The notes beneath the pieces were generated by a model. The model saw nothing but the letters and a program-made list of their open reading frames with translations, ran no database searches and was not told where the DNA came from. Positions 28,082 to 36,167 of a stretch of DNA of 42,364 bases are shown one piece after another; position 1 is the stretch's first letter; each line of letters opens with the position of its first letter. The position numbers and the translations under genes are program-made. This DNA comes from Spirochaetes bacterium ADurb.Bin218 (GTDB lineage: Bacteria > Spirochaetota > UBA4802 > UBA5550), in the NCBI GenBank assembly GCA_002069965.1, contig MWCI01000025.1:1-42364 (forward strand). The letters run 5' to 3'.

Positions 28082-30019
28082 TTAGCTATACATCTTTTCT
28101 ATCACATCTGCATATTTCTCAAGAATAACTCTCTTTTTGGTCTTTTGAGATGGAGTGAGCATTCCATTATTTTCTGTAAACCTCTCTCGCAATATTGCAA
28201 AATTCTTGATAAGCTCAAAGCTCTCCAACTGTTTATTTGCAGAGTCAACTTCCTTTTGAATCAACTCTACCAGGCGTGGATGAGAAACAAAATCCTCTCC
28301 AACCTTTGTGCATATTGCAACGCCAGAGGAATCATCAAAAACAATCTGGCTCTTATCATAGTTTATGCCTTCTTTATCAAAAAGAGTCATGAAGTAATTA
28401 AAATTTGGCACAATCAAAGCTGTTATGTAATTTCTCTCATCACCAATAAAAAAAATCTGCTCCACGTAGCTGCTTGTGGAAAAAAGATTCTCAAGCTTTG
28501 CAGGTGCAATATTCTTACCAACAGCTGTGCAAATTATAGCCTTCTTTCTATCTATTATTTTATAATATCCATAGTCATCCTGAATTACAAGATCCCCTGT
28601 CTTAAACCAGCCATCCTCTGTAAAAGATTCCTTTGTAACCTCAGGCTTGTTTAGATATTGGCTAAATACTCCTGCCTCAGAAATTTCAAGTTCACCATCT
28701 TCAGCAATTCTGGACTGCCCTCCATTTGCATTTATTCCAACATATCCAGGTTTGCATGCAGTAACAGGATTTAATATGCAAGCATTAAAGCTCTCTGTTG
28801 AACCATAACCTTCAACAACAGCAAGACCTATAGTATAAAAAAACTTTAATAGTTCTGGTGCAATACCAGCACTCGCTGAAAAAGAATGTCTAAATCTGTT
28901 ACCAAAGAGAGCTCTTATCTTTGCAAATAGCTTATCTGCTATTTTATATTTTATACGCAACCCAAGTGGCAATCTTGAGGCAAGGTCAAAAGATGGGTGC
29001 ATATTATAACAGCCCTTCTCATCCTTTCTATATTCCAGAGCCTCAGTTCCAACCTTCAGTGCCCAATCAAAAATCTTTTTCTTCAATGGGCTTTCTTCCA
29101 TGGTTTGCCTGAACTGGATATATATCTTTTCATACAATCGTGGAACACAGTTGATCCATGTAGGATTATACTTTTGCATATCTTCAAGGAGAGTTCCTGG
29201 CTTGTCAGCATAAGCTATTGTTGAGCCATGAAGTATTGCAGCGAGCTGGCAGGATCCTCTATCAAAAATATGAGAAAGAGGTAAAAAACATAAAGTACGG
29301 TCGGTCTCATCAATAGCCATACCATATCTTTCCCAGAATTCATCAACCCCTGCCATTCTGGATACTCCATTAAAATGGCTGAGAACAACACCTTTGCCCT
29401 CACCTGTAGTTCCAGAGGTATAAATTATTGTATACCAGTCATTGATATTTATACTATCTTTTCTTGCTATATATTCTGGGTAGTTATTTTTTTTCCATTC
29501 CTCACCTATAGCTATAAAGTCCTTAAGACCAATAACTCGCTCATCATTACTTTTATAACCAAGATCAAGAACTATAATTTTTTTAAGTGCAGGCATTTCT
29601 GTATAATGAGAAAGCATCATCTGCAGATTCTTTTCATCACCAACAAAAAGAAACTTGCTGCCGGAATCCTTCATTATATATCCCGCTTCTTTAAAAGAAA
29701 GAGTTGGAAATATTGTAACGCTAACTCCACCACTGCAACATATTGCCATATCTGCCTGAGTCCAATGAGGGCTGCTTGCGGCCATAATCCCAACCATGTC
29801 CCCTTTTTCAAGACCAAAGGACATGAGGCCACAGGCCATAGCCTCCACTCTGTTTTTCATCTGGCTCCATGTAAGCCTTCCATTGTGATCGTTATAGTAA
29901 AGTTTTGGATTAAAAAGCTGGGCATCTCTATCTGGGAATTTTTCACAGGTATTATAAAAATGCCATGAGATTGGTTTAAGTTCCTGGCTTTTCCATCGCC
30001 ACTGCTCAAGTTTTGCCAT
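28082..30019 (-). CDS. Long-chain acyl-CoA synthetase (AMP-forming)
   Basis: This enzyme activates fatty acids to acyl-CoA via an acyl-AMP, for lipid synthesis or oxidation at the membrane face. The 645 residues show the ANL-family motifs: the P-loop YTSGTTGEGKGVVLSHFN near 200, LCFLPLSHIFDRGSC near 245, GYGSTESF near 413, DGWFKTGDLVIQDDYGYYKIIDRKK near 470-495, and a C-terminal LTPSQKTKKRVI region with the catalytic lysine area. The length and the GLRIKYKIADKLFAKIRALF linker fit the long-chain (FadD15/FAA) group, not acetyl-CoA synthetases. An inverted repeat lies 57 nt upstream of its start. No beta-oxidation gene is nearby, so the role is inferred. Confidence 0.88.
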   Translation of the reverse strand: MAKLEQWRWKSQELKPISWHFYNTCEKFPDRDAQLFNPKLYYNDHNGRLTWSQMKNRVEAMACGLMSFGLEKGDMVGIMAASSPHWTQADMAICCSGGVSVTIFPTLSFKEAGYIMKDSGSKFLFVGDEKNLQMMLSHYTEMPALKKIIVLDLGYKSNDERVIGLKDFIAIGEEWKKNNYPEYIARKDSININDWYTIIYTSGTTGEGKGVVLSHFNGVSRMAGVDEFWERYGMAIDETDRTLCFLPLSHIFDRGSCQLAAILHGSTIAYADKPGTLLEDMQKYNPTWINCVPRLYEKIYIQFRQTMEESPLKKKIFDWALKVGTEALEYRKDEKGCYNMHPSFDLASRLPLGLRIKYKIADKLFAKIRALFGNRFRHSFSASAGIAPELLKFFYTIGLAVVEGYGSTESFNACILNPVTACKPGYVGINANGGQSRIAEDGELEISEAGVFSQYLNKPEVTKESFTEDGWFKTGDLVIQDDYGYYKIIDRKKAIICTAVGKNIAPAKLENLFSTSSYVEQIFFIGDERNYITALIVPNFNYFMTLFDKEGINYDKSQIVFDDSSGVAICTKVGEDFVSHPRLVELIQKEVDSANKQLESFELIKNFAILRERFTENNGMLTPSQKTKKRVILEKYADVIEKMYS

Positions 30020-30075
30020 ACTTCCTCCCGATTAGATTTATATTTATTTTTCAAAACAAGAGTCTCAATTGAAAA

Positions 30076-30117
30076 GTTTCATTTTTATAAAAATATATAA
30101 TTTTATAAAAATGAAAC
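30076..30117. repeat. Perfect 17-bp AT-rich inverted repeat between glmS and the ligase
   Basis: GTTTCATTTTTATAAAA (30076-30092) and TTTTATAAAAATGAAAC (30101-30117) are perfect complements around an 8-nt loop. The element lies 79 nt after the glmS stop and 57 nt before the ligase start, in a 176-nt gap. It may be a terminator-like hairpin or a binding site of a dimeric repressor for the ligase. Confidence 0.6.
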
Positions 30118-30195
30118 AAATTCATAAATGAGAACATTGTTTCTACCAACCGTAGGAAATCAGTAAAAAAATTCAAACAAAAAAATGAAAAAATT

Positions 30196-32028
30196 TTACT
30201 CCACAGTAACGCTTTTTGCAAGGTTTCGTGGTTGATCTACATTACACCCTCTGAGCACAGCTATGTGATAGGATAAAAGCTGCAATGGAATAACAGAAAG
30301 AATTGGTACCAACGCCTTATGAGTCTCAGGGATATATATTACATGATCTGCATAATTATGTATTGTAAGATCCCCTTCTGTTGCAATGGCAATAATTCTA
30401 CCACTACGTGCACGCACCTCCTCCATGTTGCTTATAACTTTGCTATATATCTCATCTTTTGTAGCAATAAATACAACTGGCATATTCGCATCAATGAGAG
30501 CAATAGGCCCATGCTTCATTTCTGCAGCTGGATATCCCTCTGCATGTATATAAGAAATCTCTTTTAACTTCAATGCTCCCTCCAAGGCCACAGGAAAATT
30601 GAGCCCTCGCCCCAGATATAGAAAATTTCTACTCTCGCAATAGACTCTGGCTATTGTCTTAATCTCTTCATTCTTATCCAGTACCCTTTTAGCAAGATCT
30701 GGCAGTCTCAGAAGATCATCCAGTATCACCTTACCCTCTACAAAGGACATCTCTTTGCGCCGTGCGAAGAAAAGTGTTAATAAAACTATAACTGTGATCT
30801 GTGAAGTAAAGGCCTTTGTAGAGGCAACACCGATCTCAGGGCCTGCATATATATAGACTCCCCCATCAGATTCCCTTGCTATTGTGCTACCAACAACGTT
30901 TGTAATACCAAGAACTCTTACTCCCTTTGATTTAGCCTCCCGCAAAGCAGCAAGTGTATCTGCAGTTTCACCCGATTGGCTTATGGTGATGACAAGATCG
31001 CCTTTTTTCAAAACAGGCTTGCGATATCTAAATTCGCTTGCGTATTCTACCTCCACAGGTATTCTTGCATATTCCTCAAGAAGATACTCTGCAACAAGAG
31101 CTGCATGCCAGGAGGTTCCACATGCTATGAATATGATTCTTTCGATCTTTTCTATATCCTCATCCTGGAGCTTCAAGCCATCAAGTTTTACCCTTGCCTC
31201 GTCGTATATCACCCTTCCCCTGAAAGCATTTTGAATTGTATCTGGTTGTTCAAAAATTTCTTTAAGCATAAAATGGTCAAAGCCATGTTTGCTGATAGAT
31301 TCTATATCCCAGTCAATCAATGATATGTTCTTAGCTATGCCATTCTTTTTATGATCATATACCTTATAGCCATCACGCTTAACTTCAATTATCTCACCAT
31401 CCTCAAGGTAAACAACATTCCTTGTATAATCTACAATAGCACTGGCATCTGATGCTATAACCATCTCACCATCACCTATTCCAAGGATCATGGGACTACC
31501 CTTTCTTGCAGCAATGAGCCTCTCTGGTTCCTTTTTTGACATCAACACTATTGCATAAGAGCCTTCCACATGAGACAGTGCATGGAGAACTGCATCAAGC
31601 AGAGGCAATTCTTTGTGATACTCCTCAACCAGATGGACAACAACCTCCGTGTCTGTTTCACTCTTAAAAGTGTGACCCCGTTTAAGCAAAACCTCTTTTA
31701 AATCCTTATAATTCTCTATTATTCCATTGTGGATAATATAAAGCTCCCCTGTGCAGTCACTATGAGGATGGGCATTTTCATCAGTTGGAGCTCCATGAGT
31801 TGCCCATCTTGTATGGCCTATTGCTACTCTTGCCTCATTAAGAGAGTGGCAATCAACAATTGATTCCAGAGCAGAAATTTTACCTGCTTTTTTCCAGGAC
31901 AATAAATTTCCATCACAATTTACCACAATACCTGCTGAATCATAACCTCTATACTCCAACCTCTTTAAAGAACTGAGAACAACTAAAGATGCATTTCTAT
32001 GACCAATATAGCCGACTATTCCACACAT
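30196..32028 (-). CDS. glmS: Glutamine--fructose-6-phosphate aminotransferase (isomerising)
   Basis: GlmS makes glucosamine-6-phosphate from fructose-6-phosphate and glutamine, the first step towards peptidoglycan and other amino-sugar polymers. The 610 residues start MCGIVGYIGHRNAS, so Cys2 is the N-terminal nucleophile after Met removal. The glutaminase domain continues with RLEYRGYDSAGIVV and HTRWATHGAPTDENAHPH. Two SIS domains follow (ITISQSGETADTLAAL near 345; LYLGRGLNFPVALEGALKLKE near 465), and the protein ends DQPRNLAKSVTVE as the family does. The length is standard. I see no glmS ribozyme-like leader; instead a 69-bp tandem repeat array ends 12 nt before the start codon. Confidence 0.97.
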   Translation of the reverse strand: MCGIVGYIGHRNASLVVLSSLKRLEYRGYDSAGIVVNCDGNLLSWKKAGKISALESIVDCHSLNEARVAIGHTRWATHGAPTDENAHPHSDCTGELYIIHNGIIENYKDLKEVLLKRGHTFKSETDTEVVVHLVEEYHKELPLLDAVLHALSHVEGSYAIVLMSKKEPERLIAARKGSPMILGIGDGEMVIASDASAIVDYTRNVVYLEDGEIIEVKRDGYKVYDHKKNGIAKNISLIDWDIESISKHGFDHFMLKEIFEQPDTIQNAFRGRVIYDEARVKLDGLKLQDEDIEKIERIIFIACGTSWHAALVAEYLLEEYARIPVEVEYASEFRYRKPVLKKGDLVITISQSGETADTLAALREAKSKGVRVLGITNVVGSTIARESDGGVYIYAGPEIGVASTKAFTSQITVIVLLTLFFARRKEMSFVEGKVILDDLLRLPDLAKRVLDKNEEIKTIARVYCESRNFLYLGRGLNFPVALEGALKLKEISYIHAEGYPAAEMKHGPIALIDANMPVVFIATKDEIYSKVISNMEEVRARSGRIIAIATEGDLTIHNYADHVIYIPETHKALVPILSVIPLQLLSYHIAVLRGCNVDQPRNLAKSVTVE

Positions 32029-32040
32029 TTAACTTACCTC

Positions 32041-32344
32041 TTAATTTTTTTACTCCACTAAAAATGTTTTGGTTCTTGGATGATTTTTCAATCATCCCCA
32101 TCTTTTCTCTTAATTTTTTTACTTCAATAAAAATGTTTTGGTTCTTGGATGATTTTTCAATCATCCTCATCTTTTCTCTTAATTTTTTAACTCAAATAAA
32201 AAAGTTTTGGTTCTTGGATGATTTTTCAATCATCCCCATCTTTTCTCTTAATTTTTTACTCCAATAAAAATGTTTTGGTTCTTGGATGATTTTTCAATCA
32301 TCCCCATCTTTTCTCTTAATTTTTTACTCCAATAAAAAAGTTTC
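32041..32344. repeat. 69-bp tandem repeat array upstream of glmS
   Basis: Four consecutive units begin at 32041, 32110, 32179 and 32248 (periods 69, 69, 69 and 68), followed by a partial fifth unit from 32316 that merges into the 3' end of the next gene. Each full unit contains GGATGATTTTTCAATCATCC (a 7-bp stem with a 6-nt loop), TTTTGGTTCTTGGATG and a poly-T tract. Units differ by a few substitutions and one T. Read in the glmS direction each unit also carries an in-frame ATGGGGATGATTGAAAAATC-like start. The last partial unit includes the stop codon of the upstream gene, so the array seems to have grown from that gene's 3' end. Confidence 0.9.
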
Positions 32345-32794
32345 TGTTTTTATATTTTCAAGGATAAGAAAAACTTTTCTCTCACCTTCATATTCACTTA
32401 ATCTAAATCTCTTGATTTTCCCTGATATAGAAAAAAGTAATTTAGTCTTTTCTTCAAAATTTTTACCAAGTTGTACCTTTTTTAGAGTTTCTCTGTCGGA
32501 GATCTCCCCTTTTAGGACAAGCCATTGGCTACAGGCAAATTTTGCCTCAATAGTGTTACCATCAAAGGACCAAAGAGTGTAATCATAATCAGTTTTTATT
32601 TCCTTTCCAATCATCTCAACAAGATGAGAATAAAGTATCTTCCTGAAATAAGAGGCACTACCTGGAGGTCCACTGCTCCACTTCAGATAATATCGCCTGA
32701 GTTCAAGATAATTATCAGAAGCCTCTCTTGCCTTTATGTCTTGTGAAGAGAAATTTAAAAGCAACCACAAAAATAAAGCGGAAAAAGCATTCAT
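32324..32794 (-). CDS. Small exported protein, unrecognised
   Basis: A 156-residue product from the ATG at 32794 (the frame is open to a TTG at 32812). It starts with a signal-like hydrophobic stretch (NAFSALFLWLLLNFSS) and then QDIKAREAS, where cleavage is plausible after the Ala. The mature part of ~135 residues has many charged and aromatic residues (LELRRYYLKWSSGPPGS, YTLWSFDGNTIEAKFACSQW) and looks like a compact beta-rich domain with one Cys. I do not recognise it. Its stop codon lies within the first (partial) unit of the tandem repeat, and glmS follows in the same direction after the array. No clear Shine-Dalgarno site was found. Confidence 0.6.
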   Translation of the reverse strand: MNAFSALFLWLLLNFSSQDIKAREASDNYLELRRYYLKWSSGPPGSASYFRKILYSHLVEMIGKEIKTDYDYTLWSFDGNTIEAKFACSQWLVLKGEISDRETLKKVQLGKNFEEKTKLLFSISGKIKRFRLSEYEGERKVFLILENIKTETFLLE

Positions 32795-32985
32795 AAATGG
32801 CAATATTATCAAAAAATAACACTAAAAGTCAACTCTATTTTCTTAATAAAAATACTTCTTTGTCAGGTATGGCCTTATATATTGATAAATCAACAAATTA
32901 AAAATTTTTTCATATTGCACATAAAAAATATTGCCACATCTATAATAGATGATAAAATTTTAAAAAACTATAAAGGCTTTAAAAT

Positions 32986-33867
32986 ATGTTTAAAGAAAGA
33001 CTTTCCTGCTGCCCCTTATGTAAAAGCAGAGATATATCATTTAAATACGAAATTTTATCTTATTCAAATAAATTTACCACTGATATATGCAAAAGTTGTG
33101 GCTTTATATTTATGAATCCACAATTTGATGATGAAACGATTAAAAGCTTTTATAGTGAACAATATTACAGCGGTAAATCTGACTACTCATATATTGATGA
33201 GAGAGGTATCAAAAAATACTCATCCTATGTATGGGACAGCAGACTAAAAATCATCAGAAAATTTGCAAAAGGGGGCAACTTTCTTGATGTTGGATGTGCC
33301 TTTGGTGGTTTTCTTGAGAGAGCATCAAAATGGTATAGTCCCTTTGGAATAGAGATATCAGATTATGCAGCAACTCATGCAAAAAAAATATTTGGTGATA
33401 ACATTCACCATGGAACTATATTTAATCATCCATTTCAGGCTGAGAGCTTTTCTGTAATTACCATGATTGAGTTAATTGAGCATCTTTCAGATCCAAAGAA
33501 AGCCATTGAAGAGTGTTACAAACTCCTTAAAAAGGATGGGCTCCTTCTCATTCAAACTGCAAATATGGATGGCCTGCAAGCAAAAAGTGCAGGCCCGAGA
33601 TATGAGTATTTTATGCCAGGACACCTCTCTTACTTTAGCAAAAAAAATCTTTGCAAATTACTAAGATCTGTAGGTTTTTCTTATATAAAAGTTTTTCAAC
33701 CTGTTGAATTTGGTCTTTTACCTAAGCTTCTAAAATCACGGGGGAGTTTTAAGTCCTTCAAAGATTATAAAGCCTGGATTAGAATTGCAACCTATCATTA
33801 TAAAAGTAAAATTCATTGTGGAGACTTTGCTTTAACAAGTTCCATGGTGGTTTATGCCATAAAGTAA
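32986..33867 (+). CDS. Class I SAM methyltransferase with N-terminal zinc ribbon
   Basis: A 293-residue predicted methyltransferase. Residues 9-40 hold two knuckles (CCPLCKSRD and CKSCGFIFMNPQ), and the SAM-binding motif FLDVGCAFGGFLERA lies near 97. HGTIFNHPFQAESFSVITM and MIELIEHLSDPKKAIEECYKLLKKDG follow as motifs II-IV. This zinc-ribbon plus Methyltransf_23 layout is common among enzymes that modify sugars or lipids in surface-polysaccharide clusters, but no such cluster is present, so the substrate is unknown. It converges on hydF with a gap of one base and without a visible terminator. The ribosome binding site is weak (AAAGGC some 12 nt upstream). Confidence 0.82.
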   Translation: MFKERLSCCPLCKSRDISFKYEILSYSNKFTTDICKSCGFIFMNPQFDDETIKSFYSEQYYSGKSDYSYIDERGIKKYSSYVWDSRLKIIRKFAKGGNFLDVGCAFGGFLERASKWYSPFGIEISDYAATHAKKIFGDNIHHGTIFNHPFQAESFSVITMIELIEHLSDPKKAIEECYKLLKKDGLLLIQTANMDGLQAKSAGPRYEYFMPGHLSYFSKKNLCKLLRSVGFSYIKVFQPVEFGLLPKLLKSRGSFKSFKDYKAWIRIATYHYKSKIHCGDFALTSSMVVYAIK

Positions 33868-33868
33868 T

Positions 33869-35131
33869 TCATAGCCTAATGCCCCATGGCCTTAAAACCT
33901 TCTGTAAAGCATTAAGCCCCTGCATTGCAGAGAGAAATATGCCATAATTAGTATAAGGAATTCCCACAGAGTCAAGATCCCTGATCCGGGCCATCATCTT
34001 CTGTCTGCTTATCATGCAACCACCGCAATGAATGATAAGTGAATATTTCGTAAGATTTTTGTTATCCTGAAACTCTCTGCCAAAGTTATGCTCAACATTA
34101 ACCCCGGGGAATTTTTTTTGAATAATTGAGGGGATCTGCACTGTCCCTATATCTTCACCTATTCTGCTATGATTGCAGGCCTCTGCGATAAGTATGGAAT
34201 CACCAGGCTTTAAATCTGATAGAGCTTTAATCCCTTCTACAAAAGAAGCAAGTTTTCCTCCGCTCATGTAGTTGATCATCACTATAGAAAAAGTTGTAAG
34301 ATCAATATCTTCAGGACACCATGATGACATTATATCCATAGCCTGAGAATCTGTTATTATGCAGGCTGGACGTTGTCCCAATCCATTGAGCATATTAAAA
34401 AATCTCTTTTTCTCAAAATCATGTAAATCCCCTCTTGCTGCAGATAGATCAAGCCTGAAGGAAACAGGATAAGCCCAGTGACGTGTAATATACTCCTCTA
34501 CCATGGACTGAGGACGCAGAAATCTTCCAGGGGGAGTTTCCTCATCCATAGGGATAATCAATATATAAAACCTATCCCTCTTAACAGCAGGTAGCAAAGG
34601 AATATCAGACTTAAGATGCTGAAAATTATTCAATATAAATTGCAATAGCTCTGCTCTGAAGGAGAAATCATTTGCCCTGATCCTTATCTTTTTATGAAAT
34701 TTAAGCAAATTTATCGAATCTTCAATAAGTTCTATTTTCTGCTCATCATGCTTATTAAATATATTGTAAATGATAAGAATCTGCTTATCCATTTCCCGGG
34801 CCTCTTCAATCAATTCCCGCTCAGAGGTAAAATCCGAAGCAGAAGGATCTATAACCAGCAAAAGAAGATCACATTCCTTTAGATCGTTTAATACCTTTTT
34901 TCGCTTTTTTTGTCCAAGCTCACCAGATTCATCAATGCCTGCAGTGTCAAAAATTCTGACAGGGCCAAAACCATGCAACTCAAAAAGAGCTATTTTTGTA
35001 TCTGCAGTTGTCCCAGGAGTTGAGTCTACGATTGATGTTTCCTGCTGTGTAAGGAGATTCATTACAGAGCTTTTGCCTGCATTCATCTTCCCAAATATTC
35101 CTATATTGACTCTGTCAACTACCACTGACAT
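33869..35131 (-). CDS. hydF: [FeFe]-hydrogenase maturation GTPase HydF
   Basis: HydF is the scaffold on which the 2Fe subcluster is assembled and from which it is delivered to apo-HydA. The 420 residues comprise an N-terminal GTPase (G1 GKMNAGKSSVMNLL near 15, PGTTADTKIALFEL, G3 IFDTAGIDESGE near 60, NIFNKHDEQ as the NKxD-like element), a middle dimerisation domain, and the C-terminal cluster domain with C-N-H-S-R near 315 and HCGGCM near 366, which fit the family C-x-H...H-C-x2-C ligands. Its start lies inside the 3' end of hydE (17-nt overlap), so the maturases are co-translated. Confidence 0.95.
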   Translation of the reverse strand: MSVVVDRVNIGIFGKMNAGKSSVMNLLTQQETSIVDSTPGTTADTKIALFELHGFGPVRIFDTAGIDESGELGQKKRKKVLNDLKECDLLLLVIDPSASDFTSERELIEEAREMDKQILIIYNIFNKHDEQKIELIEDSINLLKFHKKIRIRANDFSFRAELLQFILNNFQHLKSDIPLLPAVKRDRFYILIIPMDEETPPGRFLRPQSMVEEYITRHWAYPVSFRLDLSAARGDLHDFEKKRFFNMLNGLGQRPACIITDSQAMDIMSSWCPEDIDLTTFSIVMINYMSGGKLASFVEGIKALSDLKPGDSILIAEACNHSRIGEDIGTVQIPSIIQKKFPGVNVEHNFGREFQDNKNLTKYSLIIHCGGCMISRQKMMARIRDLDSVGIPYTNYGIFLSAMQGLNALQKVLRPWGIRL

Positions 35132-36167
35132 CTTGTGCCCTCCTTAAAAAATGAACTGAAACTCCATGGTCCTTAAAATCTGGAATAAGACCAAGCCTAA
35201 TAATTCTTTCTTTTAAATCATCAATAAATTCCTTAGAATAAACACTTCCTACAGGTTTATTATTATATAGACTATAACTTGATCTAAACTCAAAGGGGGA
35301 AAATTGAGGCATAACAACATTTGCACCTGCCAGAAGCCCAAGTTCCCTGCCATCGGGAGACAATGTCTCCAGTGCAGTAGTTGAGGCAATATTGATATCT
35401 GGCATAATATGACGCAAAAGTGCAATCATGTTAAGACCAAGATTTAAACTCTCCTGGGGCCTATATTCAATACCACCCAATGGGGTATCTGCATGAGGGA
35501 TATATGGCCCCATTCCACACATGTCAATGTCCATTTCCTTAAAAAATAGAAGATCCTCTGCAAGGTTCTCAAGACTTTGATATGGTGAGTTAATCATAAC
35601 ACCAGTTCCAACTTGAAATCCAATCTCTCTAAGATCCCTCAAACATCTAATTCTATTTTCAAAGCTCATTGATTCAGGATGAAGTTTTTTGTAGTGAACT
35701 GGATCCGATGTTTCTATGCGCAATAAATAGCGACTTGCTCCACTGTTAAAAAATTCTTCATAGACCTCTCTTGTCTGTTCTCCTACAGAAAGAGTTATAC
35801 TCACCTGAGGATATTTTTCTTTAATGAGCTTTAAAATATACACAACGTAAGAGGTAAACTTTCGATCTCTTCTTTCGCCAGACTGTAGCACAATAGAGGT
35901 AATACCTGTTGATAACACCTCTCCCACTGATTGTAATATCTCCTCAAAGGACAGTTCATATCTGCTAATCTTTTTATTACTGCAGCGTATTCCGCAATAC
36001 AAACAGTCATTTATGCAAATATTGGAAAACTCTATAAGGCCCCTGAAATAGACTTTATCAGATAAAGTATTTCTCCTTATTTCAGAGGCCTTTCTATGAA
36101 ATTCCTCCTGTTCCCTGCCACGTAGTTCCAGCAGCTCAATGATTTCTTTTTTAGAAATAGATGTCAC
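35115..36167 (-). CDS. hydE: [FeFe]-hydrogenase maturation radical SAM enzyme HydE
   Basis: HydE is a radical SAM enzyme of H-cluster synthesis that supplies part of the di-iron precursor. The ~350 residues carry the CxxxCxxC cluster motif in FSNICINDCLYCGIRCSN near residue 50, SIVLQSGERRD near 95, LLRIETSDPVHYKKLHP near 155, GTGVMINSPYQSLENLA and MCGMGPYIPHADTPL near 220, all HydE landmarks. It overlaps hydG upstream and hydF downstream. The frame opens with a GTG at 36173, but a second GTG at 36167 has AAGG six bases upstream and is the more likely start. No ATG is available near the N-terminus. Confidence 0.95.
   Translation of the reverse strand: MTSISKKEIIELLELRGREQEEFHRKASEIRRNTLSDKVYFRGLIEFSNICINDCLYCGIRCSNKKISRYELSFEEILQSVGEVLSTGITSIVLQSGERRDRKFTSYVVYILKLIKEKYPQVSITLSVGEQTREVYEEFFNSGASRYLLRIETSDPVHYKKLHPESMSFENRIRCLRDLREIGFQVGTGVMINSPYQSLENLAEDLLFFKEMDIDMCGMGPYIPHADTPLGGIEYRPQESLNLGLNMIALLRHIMPDINIASTTALETLSPDGRELGLLAGANVVMPQFSPFEFRSSYSLYNNKPVGSVYSKEFIDDLKERIIRLGLIPDFKDHGVSVHFLRRAQDVSGS

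Noticed and set aside
29375-29968. Plus-strand ORF of 197 codons inside the acyl-CoA ligase gene
   Set aside because: It lies antisense within a clearly recognised enzyme, with skewed Cys/Tyr/Ile composition and no ribosome binding site.
32028-32100. glmS ribozyme or riboswitch in the glmS leader
   Set aside because: Only 12 nt separate the start codon from the repeat array, and the array shows none of the conserved glmS ribozyme core that I could recognise.
32030-32170. Minus-strand repeat-encoded frame (IEKSSKNQNIF units) as a real gene
   Set aside because: A stop interrupts it in the third unit, it overlaps the glmS start in another frame, and no homologue is expected. I kept it only as part of the repeat finding.
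31989-32267. Plus-strand ORF of 92 codons through the glmS start and the tandem array
   Set aside because: It is open only because the repeat unit is a multiple of three without stops; it begins inside glmS on the opposite strand and consists of phenylalanine-rich repeats.
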